64,000 nucleotides of DNA from Dyadobacter sp. 50-39. Lineage in GTDB: Bacteria; Bacteroidota; Bacteroidia; Cytophagales; Spirosomataceae. The position numbers and the translations under genes are program-made. The stretch spans positions 186,001 through 250,000 of the forward strand of contig MKSR01000040.1 of assembly GCA_001898145.1 (NCBI GenBank), written 5' to 3'. Below the pieces are notes generated by a model. The model was not told where the DNA came from, searched no databases, and saw only the letters and a list, made by a program, of their open reading frames with translations. Positions within the stretch are counted from its first letter, which is position 1; every line of letters starts with the position of its first letter. Shown piece after piece: positions 34,704 through 42,856 of this stretch.

Positions 34704-37139
34704 ATGCTAAAAAATTATTTCAAAATAGCCTGGCGAAACCTGGCCCGCAACCGGGTTTTCTCCGCGATTAATATCGCCGGGCTGGCCATCGGCCTCGCTT
34801 CCTGCATGCTGATCAGCCTTTACGTGATCGACGAGCTGAGCTTCGATCGCTTCCATGAAAAAGCAAGCCGCATTGTGCGTGTCACGTTCAAGGGAACCAT
34901 GCAGGGCGGGATCATCAACGAATCACACGTAATGCCCCCTACCGCGGCCGCATTGAAGGCCGATTATCCGGAAGTGCTGGAATCGACCAGGCTCCGGCAT
35001 GGCGGCAGGCCGCTCGTCTTGCTGAACAACAAACTTTACAATGACGAGAAGCTTGCCTTCGTGGATTCCAACTTTTTCTCCGTTTTCACATTGCCTCTGA
35101 TCGAGGGAAATGCGAAAACTGCGTTACTGGAACCCAATACCATTGTTTTATCCGAAACAACCGCCCGCAAATACTTCGGCAAAACGGATGTCGTGGGCCA
35201 GATCGTCCCTGTTAAAGATTGGAACAAAACCCTCCGGGTGACCGGCGTAATGAGGGATATTCCTTCCAATTCGCATTTCCGGTTCGATATGCTGGGCTCG
35301 ATGGCTTCGGTGGATGATGCCAAGGCGAATTCCTGGATGACCTCCGAGTTCTTCACTTACCTCGTTCTGCCGCAGGGTTACGACTATCGGAAACTGCAAG
35401 CCAAGCTGCCCGCGACAATCGATAAATACATGAGTCCCCAGCTCAAACAATCTATGGGCGTGACAATGGCCGAATTCCGCAAGCAGGGAAACAACCTCGA
35501 ACTTCGCCTTCAGCCGCTGACCGACATTCACCTCCATTCCGATTTTCAGTATGACCTCGACGTGAACGGGGACATCACCTATGTTTATATTTTCGGTGCG
35601 GTAGCGGTAATGATGCTGCTCATCGCCTGCATCAACTTTATGAACCTATCGACCGCAGGCTCGTCCAAACGGGCACGTGAGGTGGGCGTACGCAAGGTCA
35701 TGGGCTCCGAAAAAAGCGAGCTGGTGGGCCAGTTCCTCACAGAATCCATTTTGCTGACATCGCTGGCAATGTTGCTGGCAATCCTGCTGGGCGTCGTCGC
35801 ATTGCCGGTTTTCAATGAGCTATCCGGTAAAAACCTGTCTCTTGAATGGAATGCAGTACCAGGCTTGATTCCCGCAGTGATCGGCTTCGGGCTGTTGGTA
35901 GGCATCTTTGCCGGCAGCTACCCCGCATTTTTCCTGTCGTCATTCAAGCCTATAACCGTTCTGAAAGGCGGCTCGTCCGTGATCAAATATTCCTCTTCGG
36001 GCAAAAGCTTCAACCTGCGCAGCGGATTGGTTGTATTTCAATTCTTTATGTCGATCATCCTGATCGTCGGCACGACGGTGGTATTCCAGCAATTGCAGTT
36101 CATCCGCAACAAAAAGTTGGGCTACAACAAAGATCAGGTGATCGTGATCCCCGTCTGGTCGCTCGGAGATAACATGCAGGCATTCCGTGACGGTCTGGCC
36201 AATGACTCTCGCGTCGCCAACGTCAGCCTGTCCGGATATGTGCCTGCCGGCCCTTCCGACAACAACAATTTTACGGTCAATCCCGACGGCAACACCGATC
36301 GAATGGTGAAAACGCTCCGCTACGAGGTGGATTACAATTACCTTCCCACGCTGGGAATGGAAATGGCCCGCGGCCGCAATTTTTCCAAAGCATACGGCAC
36401 GGATTCAACCGGGATCATCATCAACGAAACGGCTGTGAGAACCTTCGGATGGACACCTGAGAATGCAATGGACCGCATGATCACCCGCAATGACAATCAG
36501 GGGCGAAAAGCTACCTACCATGTGATCGGCATCGTAAAAGACTTCCACTTCCGGTCGATGCACGAGCGCATAGGGCCCCTGGTGATGACGCTGAACAATG
36601 GCTGGGGCTGGATGATGGTCAAAACGCGCAGCGCCGAGGTTGCGCCACTGCTCGCCACGATGAAAAAAATCTGGAACAGCTTCCGTTCGGATATGCCGTT
36701 CAGCTATACGTTCCTCGACGAACGTTTCAACGAAACCTACAAGGCCGAGCAAAAAACCGGCCAGATCCTGGGCACATTTGCAGGTCTGACCATATTCGTT
36801 GCCTGCCTTGGCCTTTTCGGACTGGCTACCTTTACGGCCGAGCAGCGCACGAAGGAAATAGGCGTTCGCAAAGTACTGGGCGCGTCGGTTGCGGGCATCA
36901 TCGCATTGCTTTCCAGGGACTTCCTGAAACTGGTGGTGATCGCGCTAATCATCGCGGCGCCCGCCGCATGGTGGCTGATGGACCGCTGGTTGCAGGAATT
37001 CGCCTATAAAATCGATGTCAGCTGGTGGACCTTTGCCTTGGCCGGTATATTGTCGGTGCTGGTGGCCCTGTGTACGATCTCTTACCAGTCGGTGCGTGCG
37101 GCACTGATGAACCCTGTCGAGTCGCTTCGCTCAGAATAG
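34704..37139 (+). CDS. FtsX/MacB-type ABC transporter permease
   Basis: An 811-residue membrane protein with the duplicated FtsX layout common in Bacteroidota: N-terminal helix (FKIAWRNLARNRVFSAINIAGLAIGL), a MacB-like periplasmic domain (about 45-270), three helices with ACINFMNLSTAGSSKRAREVGVRKVMG, a second periplasmic domain (about 440-640) and three final helices with FTAEQRTKEIGVRKVLGASV, ending NPVESLRSE. No ATPase gene is adjacent, as is usual for these permeases, which share an ATPase encoded elsewhere. They are linked to export of, or defence against, peptides and antibiotics, but the substrate here is unknown. A twin palindrome lies upstream and a strong terminator downstream. Confidence 0.92.
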   Translation: MLKNYFKIAWRNLARNRVFSAINIAGLAIGLASCMLISLYVIDELSFDRFHEKASRIVRVTFKGTMQGGIINESHVMPPTAAALKADYPEVLESTRLRHGGRPLVLLNNKLYNDEKLAFVDSNFFSVFTLPLIEGNAKTALLEPNTIVLSETTARKYFGKTDVVGQIVPVKDWNKTLRVTGVMRDIPSNSHFRFDMLGSMASVDDAKANSWMTSEFFTYLVLPQGYDYRKLQAKLPATIDKYMSPQLKQSMGVTMAEFRKQGNNLELRLQPLTDIHLHSDFQYDLDVNGDITYVYIFGAVAVMMLLIACINFMNLSTAGSSKRAREVGVRKVMGSEKSELVGQFLTESILLTSLAMLLAILLGVVALPVFNELSGKNLSLEWNAVPGLIPAVIGFGLLVGIFAGSYPAFFLSSFKPITVLKGGSSVIKYSSSGKSFNLRSGLVVFQFFMSIILIVGTTVVFQQLQFIRNKKLGYNKDQVIVIPVWSLGDNMQAFRDGLANDSRVANVSLSGYVPAGPSDNNNFTVNPDGNTDRMVKTLRYEVDYNYLPTLGMEMARGRNFSKAYGTDSTGIIINETAVRTFGWTPENAMDRMITRNDNQGRKATYHVIGIVKDFHFRSMHERIGPLVMTLNNGWGWMMVKTRSAEVAPLLATMKKIWNSFRSDMPFSYTFLDERFNETYKAEQKTGQILGTFAGLTIFVACLGLFGLATFTAEQRTKEIGVRKVLGASVAGIIALLSRDFLKLVVIALIIAAPAAWWLMDRWLQEFAYKIDVSWWTFALAGILSVLVALCTISYQSVRAALMNPVESLRSE

Positions 37140-37189
37140 CCGCTGGATCGAAATAAACGATTTGAATAGCAATTAGTTATTACATTCGG

Positions 37190-37228
37190 ACCCGGGTTGC
37201 ATGCCATTCGGCATCGGCCCGGGTTTCT
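37190..37228 (+). terminator. Strong hairpin terminator after the permease gene
   Basis: ACCCGGGTTG (37190-37199) then ATGCC (37201-37205) pair with GGCAT (37210-37214) then CGGCCCGGGT (37215-37224), with one bulged C and two G-T pairs, followed by TTTCTTG. Confidence 0.75.
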
Positions 37229-37245
37229 TGTTCAGATCAAAAGCA

Positions 37246-38388
37246 ATGCTCCCGATGGAAGCTACGATCCGCTGTAAAATCCTCCGGCATACCCATGTAT
37301 TTCAGCCGGGCAATATCGTCGAAACCCGGCGGCGTATCCTGGAAAAATCTGAAAACCAGCCCGAGTCCGGCTATTTCATTCCCGATACCGGTGACGGCAA
37401 TCCGGGGATTATCCCGCTGGACAATGTCGAGCCGCTCGGCGAAACCACGGCCGGTGAGGAAGCTTACTACGGCAAATGTGTGCTGACGGGCGTCTCCAAC
37501 TTCTGGAAGGATGCTGACGGGAAAACCGGCGAAGGTCCGGCGGGCATCGTCAAGCCCGTGAATGTTCGGGTGGTCCATTATCCCGACTGCCAGCAGCTGG
37601 TTTTTCATATGCCCCGGTATGCCTGGGACGCGGGCACGTTCCGCCTCACCAATGCGTGCTCGCAGGAAATAATCGAAGAAAAGCCCGTTCGGGAGCGGCT
37701 CAATGGCGGCACCATGATTTTGACCAACACATTATCCTTCCCTCCCGGCTTTTATACCATCGAAGCCGACTGGCCCGACGGCTGGACCCACCGCATTCAG
37801 TTTATCAAGTTTACCGAGGGATACCCCAAAGCGCCGTATGGAAAAGCGCCGGCTAATATTTTCCACGCCATCCGGGGCGATGAGGTCCATTTGCAGCCCT
37901 TGCCGGAAGAGATACCCAACCCGGGATCAACGGAAAGCGGGATCAGGATTTCGGAAAACCGGAGGGAGCGGGAACCGGATTCCGATCACTCCTCACCCGC
38001 GTGCAGCCTGCATATGATGTACGACCGCGACGAGCGATCGCTCGACTACACCGGCAGGGAAAACAAATCAGAAATAGATGTGGAGAAGTTTAAAAAAGAG
38101 GTCATGGGCCGTTTTTTTCCGAAGCTGGAATACACCCAGGAAGGTCGCGGAGGCAGCATCTACTACATGGAGGGCGCCATCAAAATCCAGTTTGGCTGGG
38201 AGTTCGGCGGAGGTAATACGGTGGTGATCATTTTTATACCTAATCTAAAATACTGGGAAGCACAAACCGGGACGCCCATTTACCGCCGCAATGAAATACT
38301 TCAATTTCTCTGTGAACAGGTAATCCGCGACCAGGCTGCGGGATGCCGGTACGTGATGTATGAAGATTCGATCAGTATCGTCCGCTAG
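37246..38388 (+). CDS. Uncharacterised cytoplasmic protein
   Basis: A protein of about 380 residues with no signal peptide or membrane segment. I do not recognise a family. The first part (about 1-85) is a small beta-rich module (HTHVFQPGNIVETRRRILEK; GIIPLDNVEPLGETTAGEEA). The middle is proline/glutamate-rich. The last 110 residues (about 275-380) form an alpha/beta block: VEKFKKEVMGRFFPKLEYTQ, IKIQFGWEFGGGNTVVIIFI and RRNEILQFLCEQVI. The frame is open from 37201, but that ATG is inside the terminator hairpin; ATG at 37246 or 37255 is more likely. It precedes the PA2169-type gene on the same strand by about 46 bases. Confidence 0.65.
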   Translation: MLPMEATIRCKILRHTHVFQPGNIVETRRRILEKSENQPESGYFIPDTGDGNPGIIPLDNVEPLGETTAGEEAYYGKCVLTGVSNFWKDADGKTGEGPAGIVKPVNVRVVHYPDCQQLVFHMPRYAWDAGTFRLTNACSQEIIEEKPVRERLNGGTMILTNTLSFPPGFYTIEADWPDGWTHRIQFIKFTEGYPKAPYGKAPANIFHAIRGDEVHLQPLPEEIPNPGSTESGIRISENRREREPDSDHSSPACSLHMMYDRDERSLDYTGRENKSEIDVEKFKKEVMGRFFPKLEYTQEGRGGSIYYMEGAIKIQFGWEFGGGNTVVIIFIPNLKYWEAQTGTPIYRRNEILQFLCEQVIRDQAAGCRYVMYEDSISIVR

Positions 38389-38434
38389 TGTTGCTGGAAT
38401 GGTTATTGAAGGAAGATGCGCCATCATCAAAACT

Positions 38435-38926
38435 ATGACTATCATGGCACAAAACTCAGAAACCATCGAAACCTTAAATGACCTGATCCTGATTAATAAC
38501 GACCGCATTGCGGGGTATGAAAAAGCGGAAGCCGAAGCCGGCGAACTCGAAAACGACCTCAGGGCTATGTTTCACAACCTGGCGGAAGAGAGCCGCCGGA
38601 ATGTCCTCGACCTGCAAGGACATGTAACACACCTTGGCGGCGAACCTGCCACCGGCACAATGCTATCAGGCAAGCTGTACCGCGTATGGATGGATATCCG
38701 GGCCACATTCACCTCCGACAACCGTCGCGCCGTCCTCGAAAACGCCGAAATGGGCGAAGATGCCGCCAAAAAAGCCTATGAAGAGGCCCTGAAATCCGAA
38801 GAACTGCCGGCCGATGTCCGCCAGCTGATCCTCAGCCAGTACACCGCCGTCCAGGCCGCACACGACACCCTCAAAACCGACCGGGACCGTCAGCGGGATG
38901 TCTCCAAATATCCTCTTACCACCTAG
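38435..38926 (+). CDS. PA2169/DUF2383-type four-helix-bundle protein
   Basis: About 163 residues, almost entirely helical: ETIETLNDLILINNDRIAGYEKA then SRRNVLDLQGHVTHLGGEPA, a pattern typical of the DUF2383 domain of PA2169-family proteins, a ferritin-like four-helix bundle; the second half (EMGEDAAKKAYEEALKSEEL; LSQYTAVQAAHDTLK) completes it. Family members are stress- or stationary-phase-linked in several bacteria, with no proven reaction. The ATG at 38444 (MAQNSE) is an alternative start three codons later. A perfect terminator lies directly behind the gene. Confidence 0.85.
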   Translation: MTIMAQNSETIETLNDLILINNDRIAGYEKAEAEAGELENDLRAMFHNLAEESRRNVLDLQGHVTHLGGEPATGTMLSGKLYRVWMDIRATFTSDNRRAVLENAEMGEDAAKKAYEEALKSEELPADVRQLILSQYTAVQAAHDTLKTDRDRQRDVSKYPLTT

Positions 38927-38928
38927 CC

Positions 38929-38952
38929 AAGCCCCGGAAGGGGCTTTTTTAT
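38929..38952 (+). terminator. Hairpin terminator after the PA2169-type gene
   Basis: AAGCCCC (38929-38935) pairs with GGGGCTT (38940-38946) around GGAA, followed by a T run. Confidence 0.88.
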
Positions 38953-38971
38953 TAAACAGAAAATCAGGTAG

Positions 38972-38995
38972 TTAAAACTTTTTTCAACTTTTTCC
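38972..38995 (+). promoter_or_regulatory. T-rich candidate promoter motif before the second ECF sigma gene
   Basis: AAAACTTTTTTC is followed at once by AACTTTTTCCC, and TGTAACCTTTCC lies 11 bases later (39005-39016). The structure resembles the element at 3653-3685 before fecR, suggesting autoregulation by an ECF factor. Confidence 0.35.
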
Positions 38996-39065
38996 CTAAA
39001 TTCCTGTAACCTTTCCCGATCCCAGGAGTTACCACATCAAAATCACGAAAACAAAGCGCAGAGCC

Positions 39066-39617
39066 TTGAATACCTTAACCGACAACTCGCTGATGCTCCG
39101 GGTGAAAACCGGGGACCTGGATAAGATGGGCTTGCTCTTCGAACGGTACAACCGGCCGCTTTTCGGATTTTTTTACCACATGACCCACAAGGCCGACCTC
39201 AGCGAGGACCTCGTTCAGAATGTGTTTTACAGAATGCTCAAATACAGACATACGTTTTCGGGAGACGGCGAATTCAGGACCTGGATGTACCACCTGGCCA
39301 GGAACGTGCTCAACGATTCGGTGAAACAAAACAGGTCGTTCAACTTTTACGACGTCAACGAAGTGGCCGACCGGATCGAGGGTGGCATCCGTGCGGACGA
39401 GAACCTGGAACGGCAGCAGGACAAGGATTTTCTGCACGAGGCAATGGGGGCATTAAGTCCGGAATACCGCGAAGTGCTGATATTAAGCAGATTCCAGGAG
39501 ATGAAATACGACGAAATCGCCAAAGTGCTGAATATCAACGAGGGAACGGTGAAAGTGCGGGTGCACAGGGCATTGGGGGAATTGAAGAAAAGGTTTTTTA
39601 CAAATGAACGACGATAA
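39066..39617 (+). CDS. ECF RNA polymerase sigma factor
   Basis: A 183-residue sigma factor. Region 2 (about 20-90): GLLFERYNRPLFGFFYHMT, DLSEDLVQNVFYRMLKYR and EFRTWMYHLARNVLNDSVK. Region 4 (about 120-175): LSPEYREVLILSRFQEMKYD followed by EIAKVLNINEGTVKVRVHRA. No ATG precedes region 2 in frame and TTG at 39066 is the likely start. The anti-sigma gene overlaps its 3' end by 14 bases. The four genes 39066-42162 are one unit: sigma, anti-sigma with zinc motif, and two DUF4097 proteins, a common Bacteroidota arrangement for envelope stress. Confidence 0.93.
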   Translation: MNTLTDNSLMLRVKTGDLDKMGLLFERYNRPLFGFFYHMTHKADLSEDLVQNVFYRMLKYRHTFSGDGEFRTWMYHLARNVLNDSVKQNRSFNFYDVNEVADRIEGGIRADENLERQQDKDFLHEAMGALSPEYREVLILSRFQEMKYDEIAKVLNINEGTVKVRVHRALGELKKRFFTNERR

Positions 39618-40443
39618 GGAGATGAACTGCGAATATACCAAAGGCAAGCTGACCGATTGGCTCAACAACGACCTCGAAAAAAGCGAACAAATGGAGGTAA
39701 ACCGGCACCTGGCCGAATGCATGAGCTGCCAGGAAGCGTTCGCCGCCGATAAGCAGATCTGGGACGGTATGGCGAAAATCAGGATACCGGAGCCGAAGGA
39801 AGCCATGCGTACCAATTTTTACACCATGCTCGACGAGTTCAAGGAAGCGGAAAGGACGGCGGCTCGATTCTCGTTTCACAGTATGATGGAAAGCATCCGG
39901 GAGTTCGTACTCCCGCAGTGGACGGTCCAGGTGGCATTCAGCTTGCTGCTGGTGGGCCTGGGTTGGGTCATCGGCCACCGCACCAGCCGCAGCAAGGTAG
40001 ACGCCCTGGCTTATCAGCAACGCATCGAAGCATTGGCAGGCCAGGTCCAGGATATGAAAAGCACCATGATGCTTTCGCTGCTGGAAAACCCTTCGGCTAC
40101 GGAGCGGCTTCGGGCGGTGGGCTACACCAGTGAGATCACGCATGCCGACGATCGCATCCTGGAAGCACTTTTTACCACCTTAAACAACGACCCTAACGTA
40201 AATGTGCGGCTCGTCACGCTCGAAGCGCTTACGCAATACGCGGGCAATGCATCGGTGCGGGAGGGGCTGGTGAAATCTCTGGCAATGCAGGATTCTCCGA
40301 TGGTGCAGGTAGCACTGGCCGATGTGATGGTCAAATTACAGGAGAAACGTTCGGTCAAGGCATTGAAAACATTGCTGCAAAAAGAAGACCTGAACGACCT
40401 GGTCAAGGTGAAGATCGAACAGACAATCAAAGACCTTTCATAA
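39604..40443 (+). CDS. Zinc-binding anti-sigma factor with membrane helix and C-terminal HEAT repeats
   Basis: A 279-residue protein. Residues 1-50 form a zinc anti-sigma (ZAS) domain with MNCEYTKGKL and HLAECMSC, that is His-x3-Cys-x2-Cys. One membrane segment lies near 103-125 (VQVAFSLLLVGLGWVIGH). The part beyond (about 130-279) is helical and repeats in HEAT style: ILEALFTTLNNDPNVNVRLV, LEALTQYAGNASVREGLVKS and VQVALADVMVKLQEKRSVKA. The sigma factor would be held on the cytoplasmic side and the HEAT part would sense in the periplasm, assuming standard topology. The 14-base overlap with the sigma gene suggests coupled translation. Confidence 0.88.
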   Translation: MNDDKEMNCEYTKGKLTDWLNNDLEKSEQMEVNRHLAECMSCQEAFAADKQIWDGMAKIRIPEPKEAMRTNFYTMLDEFKEAERTAARFSFHSMMESIREFVLPQWTVQVAFSLLLVGLGWVIGHRTSRSKVDALAYQQRIEALAGQVQDMKSTMMLSLLENPSATERLRAVGYTSEITHADDRILEALFTTLNNDPNVNVRLVTLEALTQYAGNASVREGLVKSLAMQDSPMVQVALADVMVKLQEKRSVKALKTLLQKEDLNDLVKVKIEQTIKDLS

Positions 40444-40463
40444 ATCTTAATCAACTATTAGCC

Positions 40464-41330
40464 ATGAAATATTTTGCAATCCCCCTGCTGGCGGGAGCTG
40501 TGCTCTGCTGTACCCAGGCCCCGGCCCAAAAGCTGGAACACAAGGAGCACGTCAGCAAGGAATTTACGATCAGCGCGGTCCAGGCCGCCCGAAATGTCCT
40601 CGCGATTTACAACATCAACGGGTCTATCAAAGTGGAAGGCTACAACGGCGACAAGGTGGTGCTGGAAATCGATAAGAAGATCAGGGCCAAAACCCAGGAC
40701 TATCTCGACCAGGGCAAGACCGAGTTCAAACTCGAAATGGAACAGGACGCCGACAGCATTATCGCGTACATTGCCAACCCGTTCGATTCCAGGCCCAACC
40801 GGGGGCGGCGCAACTGGGACGGCCCGAAGATCAACTACGATTTCGAACTGGATTTCACGGTAAAAGTCCCCTACTCGCTGAATCTGCACGTTTCGACCGT
40901 CAATGGAGGCGATATCAATGTCAGCGACGTGACCGGCTCTTTGGGCATCCGTAATGTGAATGGGGCTATCAAGGTCGCCAATGCGAAAGGAAGGGCCGAG
41001 ATGCACACCATTAACGGCAATGTGGAGGTGAACTACCTCTCGGTGCCTCCCGGCGAGTCGGATTTCAAGACCCTGAACGGCGATATCAAGATCAGCTACC
41101 CTGCTGCTTTATCGGTCGACTGTCAGTTCAAAACATTCAACGGTGATTTCTTTACCGACTATCCGAATGTGGAAAGGCTTCCGGTGCGAGTCGTTAAAAA
41201 CACGGAGAACCGCGAGAACCAAACGGTTTACAAGCTGAACACCGAGACATTCATCCGTATCGGCAGCGGCGGCCCGACCTACAAGTTCGAAACATTCAAT
41301 GGCAATATCTATCTTAAAAAACAATCATAG
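40464..41330 (+). CDS. DUF4097 family secreted beta-repeat protein (first of pair)
   Basis: A 288-residue protein with a signal peptide (about 1-20, ALCCTQAPAQ). The body is a beta-helix-like series of short strands typical of DUF4097 putative adhesins: LNLHVSTVNGGDINVSDVTG, LGIRNVNGAIKVANAKG, MHTINGNVEVNYLSV and KTLNGDIKISYPAAL, ending KFETFNGNIYLKKQ. It is probably periplasmic or surface exposed; no enzyme motif is seen. It lies 20 bases after the anti-sigma gene and four bases before a paralogue, so both are likely targets and members of the sigma operon. Confidence 0.88.
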   Translation: MKYFAIPLLAGAVLCCTQAPAQKLEHKEHVSKEFTISAVQAARNVLAIYNINGSIKVEGYNGDKVVLEIDKKIRAKTQDYLDQGKTEFKLEMEQDADSIIAYIANPFDSRPNRGRRNWDGPKINYDFELDFTVKVPYSLNLHVSTVNGGDINVSDVTGSLGIRNVNGAIKVANAKGRAEMHTINGNVEVNYLSVPPGESDFKTLNGDIKISYPAALSVDCQFKTFNGDFFTDYPNVERLPVRVVKNTENRENQTVYKLNTETFIRIGSGGPTYKFETFNGNIYLKKQS

Positions 41331-41334
41331 CAAA

Positions 41335-42162
41335 ATGAAAACCCCGCGCATCTTAGCCCTCGCAGCATTCACGGCATTCACCGCCATCTCGGCACCGTTG
41401 CTGGCCCAGGGCGATATGAAAGAACAACTGACGATCCCCCTGAGCGATCCCGGCAAGCCCGGCACGCTGAAAGTACACCTCGTTACCGGCTCGATCCGCG
41501 TGACCGGGTACAGCGGCAACCAGGTGGTGATCGATGCTTCGACGAAGCAACCCGAGAAGGCGGAAAAACCCAAGGAAATGGATGGCATGAAACGCATTTC
41601 CAAAAACGGCAGCCTCGACGTTTCGGCTACCGAGGAAAACAATGTGGTGAATGTGAGCTCTAAGCTGTTCAATACCAAAATGGAGCTGGTGATCAAGGTC
41701 CCGATGAAGTTCGCGCTGAATGTGGGCACGATCAATGACGGCGATATCCTGATCGAGAATGTGGATGGCGTGCTGGAGATCACGAACGTGAATGGCGATA
41801 TCCGCCTTACCAACGTATCGGGCTCGGCGGTGGCCAACACCGTGAACGGGTTGCTGAAAGCGAATTTCAAAACGCTCGATCCGAAATCACCCATGGCATT
41901 CTCCACGCTGAACGGCAATGTGGACGTTACCCTGCCCGCCACGGCGAAGTTCGACATCAAAGCCAAGTCCGACCGCGGCGATATTTACAGCGATTTCGAT
42001 GTGGACGTAGACAAGTCAGTTCCGCAGGCGACGCGTACCGCCAAAGACGGGATGTACAAGGTAAGCATCGAGGACTGGGTCAAAGGCAAAGTCAACGGCG
42101 GCGGCAGTGAGATCATGATGAAGAACATGAACGGAAATATCTACGTCAGGAAAGCGAAATAG
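41335..42162 (+). CDS. DUF4097 family secreted beta-repeat protein (second of pair)
   Basis: A 275-residue paralogue of the previous protein with a signal peptide (MKTPRILALAAFTAFTAISA, cleaved near APLLAQ). Strand repeats: LNVGTINDGDILIENVDGVL, EITNVNGDIRLTNVSG, ANTVNGLLKANFKTLD and STLNGNVDVTLPA, ending MNGNIYVRKAK. I use ATG 41335 rather than the open frame from 41299, which would put 12 polar residues before the signal peptide. The two copies end in the same GNIY(L/V) motif, so they arose by tandem duplication. A perfect terminator follows. Confidence 0.88.
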   Translation: MKTPRILALAAFTAFTAISAPLLAQGDMKEQLTIPLSDPGKPGTLKVHLVTGSIRVTGYSGNQVVIDASTKQPEKAEKPKEMDGMKRISKNGSLDVSATEENNVVNVSSKLFNTKMELVIKVPMKFALNVGTINDGDILIENVDGVLEITNVNGDIRLTNVSGSAVANTVNGLLKANFKTLDPKSPMAFSTLNGNVDVTLPATAKFDIKAKSDRGDIYSDFDVDVDKSVPQATRTAKDGMYKVSIEDWVKGKVNGGGSEIMMKNMNGNIYVRKAK

Positions 42163-42183
42163 CGCCCAACAACTCCATACCCA

Positions 42184-42219
42184 CGCCTCTGACAGATCGC
42201 CTGTCAGAGGCGTTTTTTT
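42184..42219 (+). terminator. Perfect hairpin terminator after the DUF4097 operon
   Basis: CGCCTCTGACAG (42184-42195) pairs perfectly with CTGTCAGAGGCG (42201-42212) around ATCGC, followed by seven T. Confidence 0.95.
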
Positions 42220-42253
42220 GAGGGGTGTTTTTTAGACATTCCCTTCCTGACGG

Positions 42254-42688
42254 CTATTCGATCGTCCCTCCAAGCTCGGCAAGCAGGCGTTGCAGCTCAT
42301 CGAGTTTTTTGGATTTTACCGGGACCATGATTTGCTCCGTTGTAGCTTCTGCGGTAGTAATCGCTTCGAGATAAACCTTCTTACCCGCATTCGCCAGCTT
42401 CACATACGACACTCTCGCGTCACGGCTGTTCGCCTCCCTTTTCACATACCCCAGCTTTTCCAGCGGCGACAGCATCCGCGTAATGCCGGAGGCCGTCAAA
42501 CCCACTTTTTCAGCGACGTCCGTACGCCTCAGTTTCTCGTCCTGCGCATTGGCCAGATGGTGCAGAATCATGAATTCATTCAGGCTTATCCCATGATTTT
42601 GAAGTTTCGCATCGAAGCGTTTCGCAGTCAAGGTCTGGATAATGGTCAGGTTCAAAAACAGTTTCAGTTCCTGGGAAATGGTTGACAT
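42254..42688 (-). CDS. MarR family transcriptional regulator
   Basis: A 144-residue winged-helix protein: helix 1 ELKLFLNLTIIQTLTAKRFD, then GISLNEFMILHHLANAQDEK, the HTH LRRTDVAEKVGLTASGITRM and LSPLEKLGYVKREANSRDAR with the conserved wing (RDARVSYVKL), typical of MarR regulators that bind small phenolic ligands. It stands alone on the minus strand. Its upstream region has a full -7 element and a palindrome at 42722-42741, so it probably represses itself. Target genes are not obvious; the gene behind it ends at its own terminator. Confidence 0.93.
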   Translation of the reverse strand: MSTISQELKLFLNLTIIQTLTAKRFDAKLQNHGISLNEFMILHHLANAQDEKLRRTDVAEKVGLTASGITRMLSPLEKLGYVKREANSRDARVSYVKLANAGKKVYLEAITTAEATTEQIMVPVKSKKLDELQRLLAELGGTIE

Positions 42689-42721
42689 AAGCTTGAAAAG
42701 TATTTGATTTATAGTTGATAT

Positions 42722-42741
42722 ATATTTGAGTAATCAAGTAT
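42722..42741 (-). promoter_or_regulatory. Inverted repeat, probable MarR operator
   Basis: ATATTTGA-GTAA-TCAAGTAT: the eight-base arms match at seven positions. It lies 34-53 bases before the marR start, just downstream of the -7 element, where a bound dimer would block transcription. Confidence 0.5.
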
Positions 42742-42745
42742 TATG

Positions 42746-42753
42746 CAAATATA
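42746..42753 (-). promoter_or_regulatory. -7 element of the marR gene
   Basis: The minus strand reads TATATTTG, a full TAnnTTTG match, within a very AT-rich spacer 42689-42808. Transcription would start near 42740. Confidence 0.5.
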
Positions 42754-42808
42754 AATATTTTGTATTGATTTGAAATACAGCTTCATGTTATTTATTTGTG
42801 TATAAAAA

Positions 42809-42835
42809 AAGCCCGCTGCATTGAACAGCGGGCTT
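42809..42835 (-). terminator. Terminator of the lipoprotein gene (minus strand)
   Basis: AAGCCCGCTG (42809-42818) pairs with CAGCGGGCTT (42826-42835) around a 7-base loop. On the minus strand it is followed by a T run (plus-strand A run 42804-42810). Confidence 0.9.
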
Positions 42836-42856
42836 AAAATCCTGATAAATAGTGGT

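Noticed and set aside
37201-37245. ATG start for the uncharacterised protein
   Set aside because: It is inside a terminator hairpin; later ATGs at 37246 and 37255 are free of it.
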